DNA of 64,000 nt from Flectonema sp. DT1601 (GCA_964019425.1 OZ025780.1:328001-392000); one strand, 5' to 3'; shown: positions 20,101 to 29,331, counted from the stretch's first letter. Program-made: numbers and translations. Notes: generated by a model from the letters alone, not told the origin.

Positions 20101-21009
20101 TTATTCCGAAACTTCTTCTGGAAAGCCATCTACCTCCCCTCCTACTTTCTTAACTAAGCACTTCAGTGAAGCAATAGATATGTGAAGGTTGGTTTTTGGA
20201 AACGTTGCTCCCTTTTTATTACATGGAAAGTAAACCTTGTTTGATCCATCAGAACGAGCGTGTTTAAAAGGAGGACGTGGAGCACCGTTTACGGAATACA
20301 CAATTTGATTTTGTTCCTTGTCAATAGTAAAAGAAAGGACATTATTTGAACCAGGGTCAACGACTGTAAAATGATCAACATCAATCGTTGGAACTTTAAC
20401 TTTAAATCCAGAAACTTGTACCTTACTCTCAGCTGCTAGAGATAATACTTTACTCGTGACGGTGGCAACGTCTGCAATCGGTACTGATATGCTGCCTCCT
20501 TCAAATTGAATTGCCGAGGCAGACGCATCCCATTTCAACTTTTTAACAATGTGTTCAGTTCCTTTGTCGTCTTTTAGTCGAAGGACTCTTTCTGTTGAGA
20601 ATTCAAAGTTATTAAAAGAGACAGAGTTGTCACTTACAACTGGTGCTGTAGGTGTTGTTTCAGTAGCGGTCTCTCCGCTTGATTCTCCTTTTGCAACGTT
20701 CAGTTCAGATAATTTAGAAACAAGATCTGACTTAGTTGGCATTGGTGAGGTATGAACTTTGCTTCCGCTCTTTAAAATTACTAAGTAAGGAAGCTGACTG
20801 ACACCAAGCTCTCCCGCGACTTCTTCCAACTCGTCAACATCAACTTTTAAAAACTTAGCTCCTGAGGCGTACTCTCCGGCTATTGATTCATAGTCTGGCA
20901 TAAATTTCTTACAAGCGCCACACCATGGGGCATAGAAATCCACAACTACTACACCTGCTCTGGAAAGTTCAGCGAATTCTTCCTCACTCTTGATATCAAT
21001 TGGAGCCAT
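20101..21009 (-). CDS. Thioredoxin fused to a novel C-terminal domain, 302 aa
   Basis: Residues 1-110 are a thioredoxin fold with active site WCGACKK (Cys30, Cys33) and the cis-proline loop SQLPYLVIL. CGAC is an unusual variant of CGPC; the Pro to Ala change normally shifts redox potential toward disulfide exchange. No signal peptide is present, so it is probably cytosolic or flagellar. A Thr/Glu-rich linker follows, then a domain at about 135-300 that is not thioredoxin and may be two repeats. Its last ~85 residues (IVYSVNGAPRPPFK...KVYFPC) resemble a segment of the large ankyrin/A9 protein in this window (LTYTLNDEERPSFK...VYLPA). A long T run and AAAAG precede the ATG. Confidence 0.88.
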   Translation of the reverse strand: MAPIDIKSEEEFAELSRAGVVVVDFYAPWCGACKKFMPDYESIAGEYASGAKFLKVDVDELEEVAGELGVSQLPYLVILKSGSKVHTSPMPTKSDLVSKLSELNVAKGESSGETATETTPTAPVVSDNSVSFNNFEFSTERVLRLKDDKGTEHIVKKLKWDASASAIQFEGGSISVPIADVATVTSKVLSLAAESKVQVSGFKVKVPTIDVDHFTVVDPGSNNVLSFTIDKEQNQIVYSVNGAPRPPFKHARSDGSNKVYFPCNKKGATFPKTNLHISIASLKCLVKKVGGEVDGFPEEVSE

Positions 21010-21309
21010 GTTTTCTTTTGGTTAAAAAAAAAAAAAAAATAGGAACTGTTTTTTTTATAAAAAAAAGAAAATAGTGAAGCTGATTAATTAATTTTAAAAA
21101 AACATTCTTTTTTTTTTTGTAGCTATTTCACCGTCATGTTTTATTTCTGTTTAAAAAAAAAAAATTTTTTTTTTTTTTTTTTTTTGCTTCAACGATACCA
21201 ACAGACCAAATGAATCTAACGAGAAAAAAAAAAGAAAAAATCTAAAGTAAGTTTGTATTCTAAATAAACTGAACAAATGTTGGGTAGCTTTCTAAAAAAA
21301 CATAAATTT
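21010..21309. other. Intergenic spacer, poly-A/T
   Basis: Dominated by A and T homopolymers, including a poly-A/poly-T junction near 21151-21185. Nothing else was seen. Confidence 0.6.
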
Positions 21310-21987
21310 CTACCACCTTGAATTTCCAGTCCATATACAATGAGCAAGAAAGAATAATACCAACGAATTTATAATGTTGAGTCCTATTCCCCAAGTCAGG
21401 TGATAGGCATCACCGACAGGAGCCCCACACAGAGTCTTAGCCCATTGAATTTGAAATACGATAACAACAAGACATAAGAACATTCCTGATAGAACGCATA
21501 GAGGAGTTACTATTTGTCGGTAACGTTTGCTGAGGACGCCGGGTATTCCAAGCTCAGCGAGTTGGAAGACCATTGCTAGGATGTGAACTACCAGATGAGC
21601 TATTGTGAAACCTTTACAGAGTGATATCAAGGTATTGAATTCCCCGCAGTAACTTTTATCAACGGAGCCACTTTCTCCTCCGCATTGCCAACGAAAGCAA
21701 CCAGAGCTGCAACGTTCGTTTCGAGTGCCGACCGCGTTCTGTCTCATCATGGAAGGCATCGACATGGCTACACACTGAAATATAAACACGATCAATAAAA
21801 CAACGAAGAACGCTGCATGTGTTTCTCTAGAAAATTCCTCTCCTGTCGGTTTCCTACGAAACCATACATGCGATAGTAGTATGACATCAGGGTCTTCAGA
21901 ACTTGCTCGTACTTCTGGGATTGGACTCATCGCATTCCTACCTACTCCACTACCTGCTGGAGAAGCTGGAGTTCGTTGGACTGACAT
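21310..21987 (-). CDS. Four-helix membrane protein, amastin/claudin-like, 225 aa
   Basis: Four hydrophobic segments are visible: FFVVLLIVFIFQCVAM, FTIAHLVVHILAMVFQL, LCVLSGMFLCLVVIVFQI and WGIGLNIINSLVLFFLAHC. The loop between TM1 and TM2 is Cys-rich (CSSGCFRWQCGG... SYCGEF...SLC), and a short loop with Cys lies before TM4. This is the topology of tetraspan families such as claudins and the trypanosomatid amastins. The exact amastin signature is not matched, so the family call is tentative. It would sit in the plasma or internal membrane. The N-terminal ~55 residues are cytosolic and Ser/Pro-rich. Confidence 0.75.
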   Translation of the reverse strand: MSVQRTPASPAGSGVGRNAMSPIPEVRASSEDPDVILLSHVWFRRKPTGEEFSRETHAAFFVVLLIVFIFQCVAMSMPSMMRQNAVGTRNERCSSGCFRWQCGGESGSVDKSYCGEFNTLISLCKGFTIAHLVVHILAMVFQLAELGIPGVLSKRYRQIVTPLCVLSGMFLCLVVIVFQIQWAKTLCGAPVGDAYHLTWGIGLNIINSLVLFFLAHCIWTGNSRW

Positions 21988-22214
21988 ATTGTACCGAAGG
22001 TACTCTGTTAAATATATTATAGTTGTTTTCTTATGTTAAAATTATTGAAAGAAAAAAGAGTCTTAGCCTTCCTTGCTGATATTCTCTTTTGAAAAAAAAT
22101 TCCTGTTTTTTTTTTAAAAAAAAAAAAATAATAAAAACATCAAGACTCACATAAAAAGACTTTTTCTCCAACAACATTGCCGCTGTGTAAATTAACGACG
22201 GCAACCAGAAATAG

Positions 22215-22790
22215 TTACAGCTGGCCGCAGTCGGTTATGATGATGGCTTTCTTTGGTATTCCGGAGGAAGTACCGCAGCGATTGATCGCGTGAAGTGTGT
22301 CAAAGCCTTCGATTACTTGTCCAAAGACAACATGTTTCTGATCCAAATGTTGCAAAACACTCGTCAATATAAAAAACTGAGAGCAATTACTATTCAGACC
22401 ATCATTCGCCATACTAATAATACCTGGGCCTATATGACTCGATTTCGAGCTGTAAGGTTCGTCATTAAACTGAGAACCATATATGCTATCGCCTCCAGTA
22501 CCATCACCTTTTGTTATGTCACCACCTTGACACATGAAACCCTCAACAACTCTGTGAAAATTACTGTTTTTAAAAAATAGTAGTTTGCCTTCTCCTCCAA
22601 TACCCTTCTCTCCGGTGCACAGGCAACGAAAATTTTCAGCAGTGATCGGAACGGTGTCGCTGAACAACTCAATTACTAGTTTTTTTGGTTCCAGAACTCC
22701 TCCGATAGAAATTTCCAAAAAAACTTTCGGATTCTCTTCCAATATAGAATAATGAGGTTTGTACTCTTGAGATGCCGAGATGGTTGTCAT
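22215..22790 (-). CDS. Cyclophilin-type peptidyl-prolyl isomerase, 191 aa
   Basis: A full cyclophilin domain is present: AENFRCLCTGEKG, FHRVVEGFMCQGGD (catalytic Arg and the FMCQGGD pocket), SMANDGLNSNCSQFFI and HLDQKHVVFGQVIEG. The Trp that contacts cyclosporin in human CypA (WLDGKHVVFG) is His here (HLDQKHVVFG), a change that usually lowers drug binding but not catalysis. There is no signal peptide; the short N-terminal extension (MTTISASQEYKPHYS) suggests a cytosolic or nuclear enzyme. It catalyses cis-trans isomerisation of Xaa-Pro bonds. Confidence 0.95.
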   Translation of the reverse strand: MTTISASQEYKPHYSILEENPKVFLEISIGGVLEPKKLVIELFSDTVPITAENFRCLCTGEKGIGGEGKLLFFKNSNFHRVVEGFMCQGGDITKGDGTGGDSIYGSQFNDEPYSSKSSHIGPGIISMANDGLNSNCSQFFILTSVLQHLDQKHVVFGQVIEGFDTLHAINRCGTSSGIPKKAIIITDCGQL

Positions 22791-23292
22791 TTCACTTTTA
22801 TTTGTTTCCTATACAACATTTCTACAGAAGAATAGTACGAACAAATCACACATAAATAATACTAAGGGGTCTTTATTTATTATCATCATTGGGGGTAATC
22901 GGTTTGCTGTTTAAAAACAAAAAAAAAAACAGAAAATTATCGAATAGTAAAACAGTTTTCTAAAATTAAATAAAACAGAGGAATGTCTTGATGCCAAACG
23001 TAATTATTTTCCTTTTTTTTTTTTTTTTTTTCTTCCTTCTTCTCTTTCTTCTTTCCTCTACCTTGATCAGACGTAATGACGCATACTCTTCGTGTAGGAG
23101 AGTCTTGGGGCTAGTTAACTTTGCGCAAGCGCACTACTGGTTCTGGGGAGGGGAAACAAGTACCAAGTACTTATCAATGTGATTGCTTTTATTGTACACA
23201 CAACTGTAATAGCTTGAAATTTATAAAATACTCCTATCACGCTAAGGAGACTTACCGATGAATAAAGAACAAGTTCACTACAAACCTCCTTA
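22791..23292. other. Intergenic spacer
   Basis: A T/C-rich stretch at 23010-23060 is followed by complex sequence up to the BCD1-like gene's stop. No gene was seen. Confidence 0.5.
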
Positions 23293-26253
23293 CTAGTAGC
23301 GAGGAGGAATACGAACTGGACCAGGTGGTCCATTCGGGCCATGCCGAGATGAGTAGGAGCGAACTGGAGGGCGTTGCTGCTGAGGTTGTTGCTGCTGAGG
23401 TTGTTGCTGCTGAGGTTGTTGCTGCTGACGCTGCTGACCTCCAGCAGGACGATTTGGAAAGACTGGTTGCGGTTTCTGAGGATCAATACGAGAACTACCA
23501 GCAGCCAAACCCATGCTGGTAGCAGTTGGAGTGCGAACAGCATAAGAACGAGGTCTGTTATTGTTGTTGTTATTGTTGCTGTTGTTGTAGTTGTTGTTAT
23601 TGTTGTTAGGACGCTCACGTTTAAGTCTCTTCCACTGTGGTTCATCTGATGGAATTGGTAAAGGAAGTCCCTTCTCACGAGCTTCAATTTCCGCAGCGAC
23701 GTCTCTAACATCTCTCATACGATCCTTTGAGTATTCGATAAAGTGTTGTCTTAACTCTCTTGGAATCTTTCTCTTATTCTCAGGATCCTCAGGGTCGTAC
23801 CGAGTGTGTGAAAAGAAGCATCTCTCCTTTAGTGGACACATTCCTAAGTTCTGAAGTGTTTTACAATAAGGTTTTTCATAAGCATGTAAGAAATGACATT
23901 CGAGATCGTTGTTACACTTTCCACGCATTGAGAAGTATTTACAGGGAACCTTGCGCATTCTACGTAGCTCATCGGGGGAGAGTTCTGGTTGTTTCTCTCG
24001 TGGGATCTTTTCTGTGAGCTGCCACTGTGTTCGCTGCTGTTCTATTTGTTCTTCGGTTATTATTTTAAGGTTTGCTGCTTCTTCTGGAGAAAACAATTCA
24101 ATTGTCGGATACTCGACTACGTAACGAATCTTACGAAGGTTAGCTGCCAGTGTTTCTGTTTTGTCTAATTCATGAAACGCAACATCATTTCCAAGACGAA
24201 GTGCTCTGACCATAATTCGATAACCTCCGTTTTGTTTACTTTCTTTCATAAACTGTCGGAGGGCAGTTCGATTCTCTGGAGTGCGGCTTTCTTCGCGCAT
24301 CTTGTCAACTGCAATAGCCCATCGAGATTTTTCAGGTACGAATCCGGATTCTCTTTCTGTTTTATTAGAATCTTCAACCTTTGAAGGTGACTGAAGAAGA
24401 TCAGAAGGAGTATTCACATCAACAGTCTCGACAGGTGTGTCTTCACCGTATAGAACTACAGGTGGATGGGAAACAGGAGGAGGTTCAGCATCGTATCCTT
24501 CGTAGTCATATTGTTCTTCTTCATCAGGTGCCATGATGTCTGCGAGAATCTCGTCAGCATCCCTTTTTCGTTTTTGAAGAAGTCTTTCCTCATCAGGTGA
24601 TGTCATCGTCTCATCCAGTCCTTCTAATTCAGCGCACAAGTCTCTGTGTTGTTCTTCACTTTCTATTTCTGGTGCTGTCATTTCTATTCTCAACTCTGGT
24701 TCTGCTTCAGGTGCTGTTTGTTGAACATCATTTTGTCCGACGTGTTCAAAATGACATTTATCACCGTGTTTACACCTTCCTGATCTCCAATAAAAGTCAC
24801 ATGGTTTCTTACCTCCAGGTCCGAATTCAGGTGCTTGTGGAATAGGTTTTGTTTCTTCTGTTGATGAGGTCGGTGGTTTTGGTTTTCGGTTATTGCTTCT
24901 CGCTAGTAATGATTTCCCAGCTTTTCCTAAAGGACACACAGCAGGTCCGGAAACGTTTTCAGCGCGGGGTTTGTCTCCTTCGACGATATCGAAGAGAACT
25001 TCTGCTCCAACAGTAAGACTTCCTCCTTCTCCAGTTAATGAGTTTCTATGAACGAATAGGTCTGGTAGTGGTTCTGGTTTGTCAACCTGTTGCTCAGGAT
25101 CTTCTGGTTGTTGTTGATCAGGGTCAGGATTAGATGAAGGCTGCTGTTGCTCATCAGGGTTAGCATCAGATGAAGGCTCTTGTTGATTATTCGTTTCAAC
25201 AGGTGGAGTAGGTGGAGTACTTCTACTAATGAATCCGTAACCCTTTTTATCATCCCATTTCTTTACTATTCCTCGTTCACTTCCTTCTTGGACAGGTTCA
25301 TCACCTTCAGTGGCTTGGTTGTGTCTACGCTTTCTTCTTGCTTCCCAGTGCATATTCCACACAGCGTGTTTTTTTAATTTCCGTTCTCTCAAGAGGGGGA
25401 GATTATCGATGACTTCCTGAAGTATGAATCTTTCGTTTACTAGACGACAGACCTTTAGAGGTGTCTTATCGAGTACTTCTGTTTGTTGTTCTTCTTCTTC
25501 TTCTCCTTCTGGTGAAGGGTCAGTTTGATGTTTGTTATGAATTAGGAAATCAACTCTCCAAAGAATTGTATCATTGTGAGCTACAAATCGAGTTACATTC
25601 TGAGACTGTTTAGTCATCCCACGGGATAAGAGGGTCAGGTGAAGTCCTCGTGTTTTGGCAGCTTCTCTGAGATAAAATAAAGGAGTTGAAAGGTTATCAA
25701 TTGAGAATGGTTCATGGTGAGGCATCTTCTTGTGATAACCTTTTATAACCGAACCGATAGATTCCAGGAAGAAATAATCTTCTTTCATAGAATTCTCATT
25801 GTAGTCTTGGGCGCGTACCATTTCAAGTTTTCGAGCGCCATTACACTCATGAGTTTCTTTATGTTTAGCGACACATTCTATTGAACAGCTTTCTCTTTTG
25901 CAACCAGGACAGCGATATTTACCTTCAGCTCCACAAGTTGAGCAAACCATCTTTCGACCTGATCGAGTTACAACAGGTGGCGGGGATAACATCATCATCG
26001 ATTCAGGTAGAGCTTCTCCCTCTTCTTCTTCTTCTGTTTCTTCTTCAGGTGCAGGTTGTTCTTCTCGTGTAATTTCCTCTTTGGGTGGTGCAGTTACTAC
26101 TGTTTCTTCTATTTCTCCGTCAATCACCATGTTTTCCTCCATTGGCGGAGGAGGTGAAAATCCCGTTATATCAGAGCTGGGGATCTCTGGGATCTCCTCA
26201 ACGGTGTTGTCGATCATCTCAATGGTGTCATCAATCTCGCCATCTGGTGGCAT
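23293..26253 (-). CDS. BCD1: BCD1/ZNHIT6-like box C/D snoRNP factor with inserted cold-shock and CCCH domains, 986 aa
   Basis: Domains in order: acidic N-terminus; HIT zinc finger at ~104-138 (CSTCG, YRCPGC, CSIECVAKHKETHEC); BCD1 helical region to ~290 (DYFFLESIGSVIKG, LREAAKTRGLHLTLLSRGM); cold-shock domain ~326-437 (GIVKKWDDKKGYGFI, then after a Pro/Gln insert LFVHRNSL); CCCH finger ~485-504; the conserved C-terminal BCD1 block at ~676-720 (YRIMVRAL, FHELDKTETL, VVEYPTIELF); two more CCCH fingers at ~771-816; and an Asn/Gln-rich tail. In other eukaryotes BCD1 is a nuclear assembly factor for box C/D snoRNPs without these RNA-binding insertions. Splitting one conserved protein with two RNA-binding modules is unusual. 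CCCCCCTTCAG lies 16 nt before the ATG. Confidence 0.88.
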   Translation of the reverse strand: MPPDGEIDDTIEMIDNTVEEIPEIPSSDITGFSPPPPMEENMVIDGEIEETVVTAPPKEEITREEQPAPEEETEEEEEGEALPESMMMLSPPPVVTRSGRKMVCSTCGAEGKYRCPGCKRESCSIECVAKHKETHECNGARKLEMVRAQDYNENSMKEDYFFLESIGSVIKGYHKKMPHHEPFSIDNLSTPLFYLREAAKTRGLHLTLLSRGMTKQSQNVTRFVAHNDTILWRVDFLIHNKHQTDPSPEGEEEEEQQTEVLDKTPLKVCRLVNERFILQEVIDNLPLLRERKLKKHAVWNMHWEARRKRRHNQATEGDEPVQEGSERGIVKKWDDKKGYGFISRSTPPTPPVETNNQQEPSSDANPDEQQQPSSNPDPDQQQPEDPEQQVDKPEPLPDLFVHRNSLTGEGGSLTVGAEVLFDIVEGDKPRAENVSGPAVCPLGKAGKSLLARSNNRKPKPPTSSTEETKPIPQAPEFGPGGKKPCDFYWRSGRCKHGDKCHFEHVGQNDVQQTAPEAEPELRIEMTAPEIESEEQHRDLCAELEGLDETMTSPDEERLLQKRKRDADEILADIMAPDEEEQYDYEGYDAEPPPVSHPPVVLYGEDTPVETVDVNTPSDLLQSPSKVEDSNKTERESGFVPEKSRWAIAVDKMREESRTPENRTALRQFMKESKQNGGYRIMVRALRLGNDVAFHELDKTETLAANLRKIRYVVEYPTIELFSPEEAANLKIITEEQIEQQRTQWQLTEKIPREKQPELSPDELRRMRKVPCKYFSMRGKCNNDLECHFLHAYEKPYCKTLQNLGMCPLKERCFFSHTRYDPEDPENKRKIPRELRQHFIEYSKDRMRDVRDVAAEIEAREKGLPLPIPSDEPQWKRLKRERPNNNNNNYNNSNNNNNNNRPRSYAVRTPTATSMGLAAGSSRIDPQKPQPVFPNRPAGGQQRQQQQPQQQQPQQQQPQQQRPPVRSYSSRHGPNGPPGPVRIPPRY

Positions 26254-26497
26254 GTTTCATAAAGATGTTCTGAAGGGGGGTTTGTAATAATAATTTTATC
26301 CATTATTAAGAATCGTATCTCCATCTCCCAATCGTGACAACCGAATAGGGAAATCAAACAAAAACAACAGAAGGATCACAGCCTCGGAAAAGGACACCTT
26401 CTACAACAAAACAAAGATACAATCCAACATGTGCTAGTCACGATACATTTCTATAATGTGGTAGAAATCCACTACCGTTAACGTAGAATCAATCCTG

Positions 26498-26698
26498 TTA
26501 TTGTATTGGCTCATCCTTTCCAGTAACATGAGAAGAATATCCACCTCGTTGAGTAGGTCTCGGTGGTGGGTCAGTCTTATTTCCGTTAATTAAATGAGTG
26601 GGGGTTCCTTCATCGAAGGCCAATATTTCCATTTCTGCTATTTGTTGATCCAACCAAGTCTCTTCCTCAGGTGTTAGGGATACGTCAATCGATGACAT
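26498..26698 (-). CDS. Small conserved-looking protein, 66 aa
   Basis: A short frame with normal amino-acid composition (LTPEEETWLDQQIAEMEILAFDE) and no homopolymer bias, unlike other small frames here. Its ATG follows TTATAACAG|AAGCA, the same leader pattern as its neighbours. It could be a small subunit or regulatory protein; no family is recognised. Confidence 0.5.
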   Translation of the reverse strand: MSSIDVSLTPEEETWLDQQIAEMEILAFDEGTPTHLINGNKTDPPPRPTQRGGYSSHVTGKDEPIQ

Positions 26699-28104
26699 TG
26701 CTTCTGTTATAAAGGATAATATTTAATTTAAATCCTTCTGTTTGAAAGAAGTCACATCAACCTGACGGAGTATTATCCTGAAGAGGTGAGAAATACTTAT
26801 TTTGAAATATTGAAAAAAACACAAAAAAAACAACTGAAAACAATTTTCCTCGAACAACATCAAACAAATTTTGGCAGAAAAAAAAAAAAAAAAAAAAACA
26901 TCAGCAAATTTTGGCAAAACAATCTGGATTTACTTCAAAAAAAAAAAAAAAAAAAAAAAGAAATTGGAGGGGAAAGAGACAAAATATTTCGAAAACTTAA
27001 TTACATCTTTGTTATGTTTTTTTTTCTCTTTTCTCTTAGTAGGATACCTGCGATGTCTGTGTTGCGGGTTTGCTTGTCTGTGCAGGTAAAACACTACTTG
27101 TTCAACTGTGGAAGAATACCAGTAAATTTCTTTTTTTTTTCTCTCTTTTCCTCCCCTCCATATCTGTTACTTCTTTCATCATAGTCATGTGTCTCGCTAT
27201 CAAAAACAAGAGAGAGACTCAGCCACCTTTCAACGGCAGCACTTATTACATGCATAGGCTACTCTAAAGGCAAAGAATGATTAAGACCCAGAAGAAAGAA
27301 AAAAAAACACATAGAGAAATAAGTTCTCAACTACTAAACAAACTGTGTGAGAAGAACTTCTCCAAAATAAAATATTTGACGATTCTCACAAAAAAAGATT
27401 AGCAATTTAAGATTTAATAATATAAAATAAAAAAATTAAAAAAAACTCGACAGATGAGGGAAAAAAAAAAAAAAACACAAAGACAGATAAATACAAAAAC
27501 TAAAAGATAGAAGAAAGACTTCAGCCACATCATAAAGAGAGGCCGTCAGAGGTTGTATAGTATATAGACCAGAAAAAAAAAAAAAAAAAAAAAAAAAAGC
27601 AACCACAAGAGACACGTTTTAAAAAAAAAAAAAACCTAAACGTCTCAGTCCCCCCCCGTCCCCAAAGAGGATACATGCATAGGCTCACGTACTAATAAAG
27701 ACAGAGATAACAAACTACAAGACAATCAAAACTCAACCAGGTAGTAGTTATAAATACACACATAGTCACTTCCCAGAATTACAAAAAAACTAACAAGGGT
27801 AATAGTTTGGGGTGATATGTGTTTACTTAATGAACTTGTTTTCGTTTGAGTCTGGGAGAGTCAATCAAAAGGTTTCCATATGTATAAAGGTGTGTTATAT
27901 TAGACTCAAAAAAGAACTACTTTTGTTCCCAATTTGAAAAATAGATTTCCCCCGCAAATTCGATAACGGGAGTTAAAACAGGTCAAAAGTGATGCTTTAT
28001 ATGTATATTGCTAAGCTTTTTTTTTTTTACTTTTTTTTTACTTTTTTTTTTTTTTTTTTTGTTCATTTAAAACTATAAATAGTTAATGATCAAAAAAAAA
28101 AAAA

Positions 28105-28151
28105 GGGAAAACCCCTAATTCCACAAAAATAGTTTGCGAAATCGCCAACTC
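28105..28151 (+). repeat. Left terminal inverted repeat
   Basis: Begins GGGAAAACCCC and ends GAAATCGCCAACTC; it pairs with 29285-29331 with two mismatches. Confidence 0.9.
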
Positions 28152-28221
28152 ATCACAAAAATTTTAACCGCTCGAAACAACCCAACATGACGGGAAGATT
28201 TTCAGAATTTTCGAAGCTCCG

Positions 28222-28290
28222 GTGGTTTATTGGTTATGACCGCCGAATCATGACACGGAGGTCTCGGGTTCGAACCCCGTGACATCCTTT
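28222..28290 (+). repeat. tRNA-like module with A and B boxes (degenerate tRNA or SINE head), copy 2
   Basis: TGGTTTATTGG fits the pol III A box and GGTTCGAACCC the B box, about 45 nt apart. D-arm (GGTT/GACC) and T-arm-like stems can form, but the anticodon arm is one base short and the acceptor stem does not pair. A T6 run follows. The 3' 45 nt are shared with 13393-13440. This is probably a tRNA-derived repeat rather than a working tRNA. Confidence 0.55.
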
Positions 28291-28337
28291 TTTCTCTTTT
28301 TCGTAATGACGGAAAATGTGACCAAAACATAGTCAAA

Positions 28338-28400
28338 GGGCGGATTCATCACCCACTGGTCGAGTTGAGACATCTTCCCGTTGCAATAAATCACCAAGAC
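28338..28400 (+). rRNA. LSU rRNA-like piece C (plus strand, peptidyl-transferase loop region)
   Basis: GGATTCATCACCCACT followed by GTCGAGTTGAGACA resembles the domain V segment GGATTGTTCACCCACT...GTCGTGAGACA of eukaryotic LSU rRNA, with an internal deletion. It then continues with GTTGCAATAAAT, like the downstream ATCGCAATAGTAAT. Divergence is high, so this alone would be weak; its closeness to pieces A and B supports it. Confidence 0.4.
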
Positions 28401-28527
28401 CCTCCCGTGTGATCGATCACTTTAAAATGTTACTGTGCAGTTCACCAGTGAGACTAAGACCTCCAACCAAAATTCACCAGACTTCAAGCAGCATTCCAAA
28501 TTAGGTAATTTTTGTCAGACACATTCG

Positions 28528-28602
28528 AACCATCGAGAACAGAAATTCTCACGTTAGTAAAAGCTTGACCTTTAGAAATGTGGCATAACGATCCTCATCA
28601 TC
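28528..28602 (+). rRNA. LSU rRNA-like piece B (plus strand, domain V)
   Basis: CGAGAACAGAAATTCTC, AGTAAAAGCTTG and GTGGCATAACGATCCT match, in order, the eukaryotic LSU blocks CGAGAACAGAAATCTCG, GGTAAAAGCTCG and GTGGCCTAACGATCCT. The hairpin loop ACAGAAA fixes the orientation as plus, opposite to piece A next to it. In a normal LSU rRNA this block follows piece A on the same strand. Confidence 0.6.
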
Positions 28603-28616
28603 GATTTAGGTTCGTG

Positions 28617-29015
28617 ACTTAGAAGCCTTCGTCAATGTGGCCCTCCTCCCAGCCAAACTCCCCACCTGACTGGTGCTCCAAACGAGGGGTCGAGCCGAAG
28701 CCCGTTTGTCGCTGGAATCGGAAAAGCTACGAGTTTCGAAATCCGAAAGGACCCTAACCTCCGAAGAGGCAGCTGCCGTTCCCCCATCATTGGATAAGTA
28801 AAGCGACGATAAGAGTAGTGGTATTTCATTGTTGGTAAACCTCCCACCTATAACTACACCCCCTATGTCACTGCACAAAGTCAGACTAGAGTCAAACTCA
28901 ACAGGGTCTTCTTTCCCCGCTGACAGTTTCAAGTCCGTTCCCTTGACTGCTGTTCGCCAGATAGTAGGGACAGAAGAAATCTCATTAGTCCATTCATGCG
29001 CGTCTTTAATTAGAA

Positions 29016-29047
<32 letters not shown>

Positions 29048-29070
29048 CAGTTGCAAATTTGTTTTTTCAG
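28617..29070 (-). rRNA. LSU rRNA-derived segment A (domain IV-V), minus strand
   Basis: Read on the minus strand, this contains TGACTCTCTTAAGGTAGCC, then AAATGCCTCGTC, GACGCGCATGAATGGA, CAGCGGGGAAAGAAGACCC, TGTTGAGTTTGACTCTAGTC, TGAAATACCACTACTC and GGTGGGGAGTTTGGCTGGG. These are in the correct order for eukaryotic cytosolic LSU rRNA. It then degrades into CCACATTGACGAAGGCTTCTAAG, similar to the next block with a deletion. A 139-codon open frame here is a by-product. Several normally invariant positions differ and some loops are shortened, so it is either a diverged functional fragment of a split rRNA or a pseudogene. Confidence 0.85.
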
Positions 29071-29284
29071 GTTGGACTTTGTACGGAACAGGCGGGCTTT
29101 TATTAGCGGCTCCCCCCCCTTGGGGGGGGTTGGGGGAGGGGGGGCTTGCGTCCCGCCAAGAATTTGGCGGACGCAAGCCACCCTTGCACTCTTCCCAGCT
29201 TGGTAGGCTAAAAAACAAAAAACCCGCCGCAAGCCAAATTTTTGGGTCAAGTTCGAGTCCTGGTGGACAACTTTTTTTTGTAGG

Positions 29285-29331
29285 GAGTTGGCGATTTCGC
29301 AAACTATTTTTGTTGAATTAGAGGTTTTCCC
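29285..29331 (-). repeat. Right terminal inverted repeat
   Basis: Inverted partner of 28105-28151, ending AGGTTTTCCC before an A run. Confidence 0.9.

Larger units (their letters stand above)
28105..29331. mobile_element. 1.2 kb unit with 47-bp terminal inverted repeats carrying rRNA and tRNA-like pieces
   Basis: The ends 28105-28151 and 29285-29331 are inverted copies matching at 45 of 47 positions, beginning GGGAAAACC. A runs of 12-13 nt flank both sides, so a target-site duplication inside an A tract is possible but cannot be defined. No transposase frame exists inside; the cargo is LSU rRNA-like sequence on both strands, a tRNA-like module, and a strong hairpin at 29137-29174 (GGCTTGCGTCC / GGACGCAAGCC arms). 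It could be a non-autonomous (MITE-like) DNA element that captured rRNA, or a genomic stem of other origin. Confidence 0.65.

Noticed and set aside
28222-28290. Functional tRNA gene with CAT anticodon
   Set aside because: The acceptor stem does not pair and the anticodon arm is one base short; only A and B boxes are preserved.
28606-29025. 139-codon minus-strand open frame
   Set aside because: Its DNA matches ordered conserved blocks of LSU rRNA; frames such as LIKDAHEW are well-known false proteins from rRNA.
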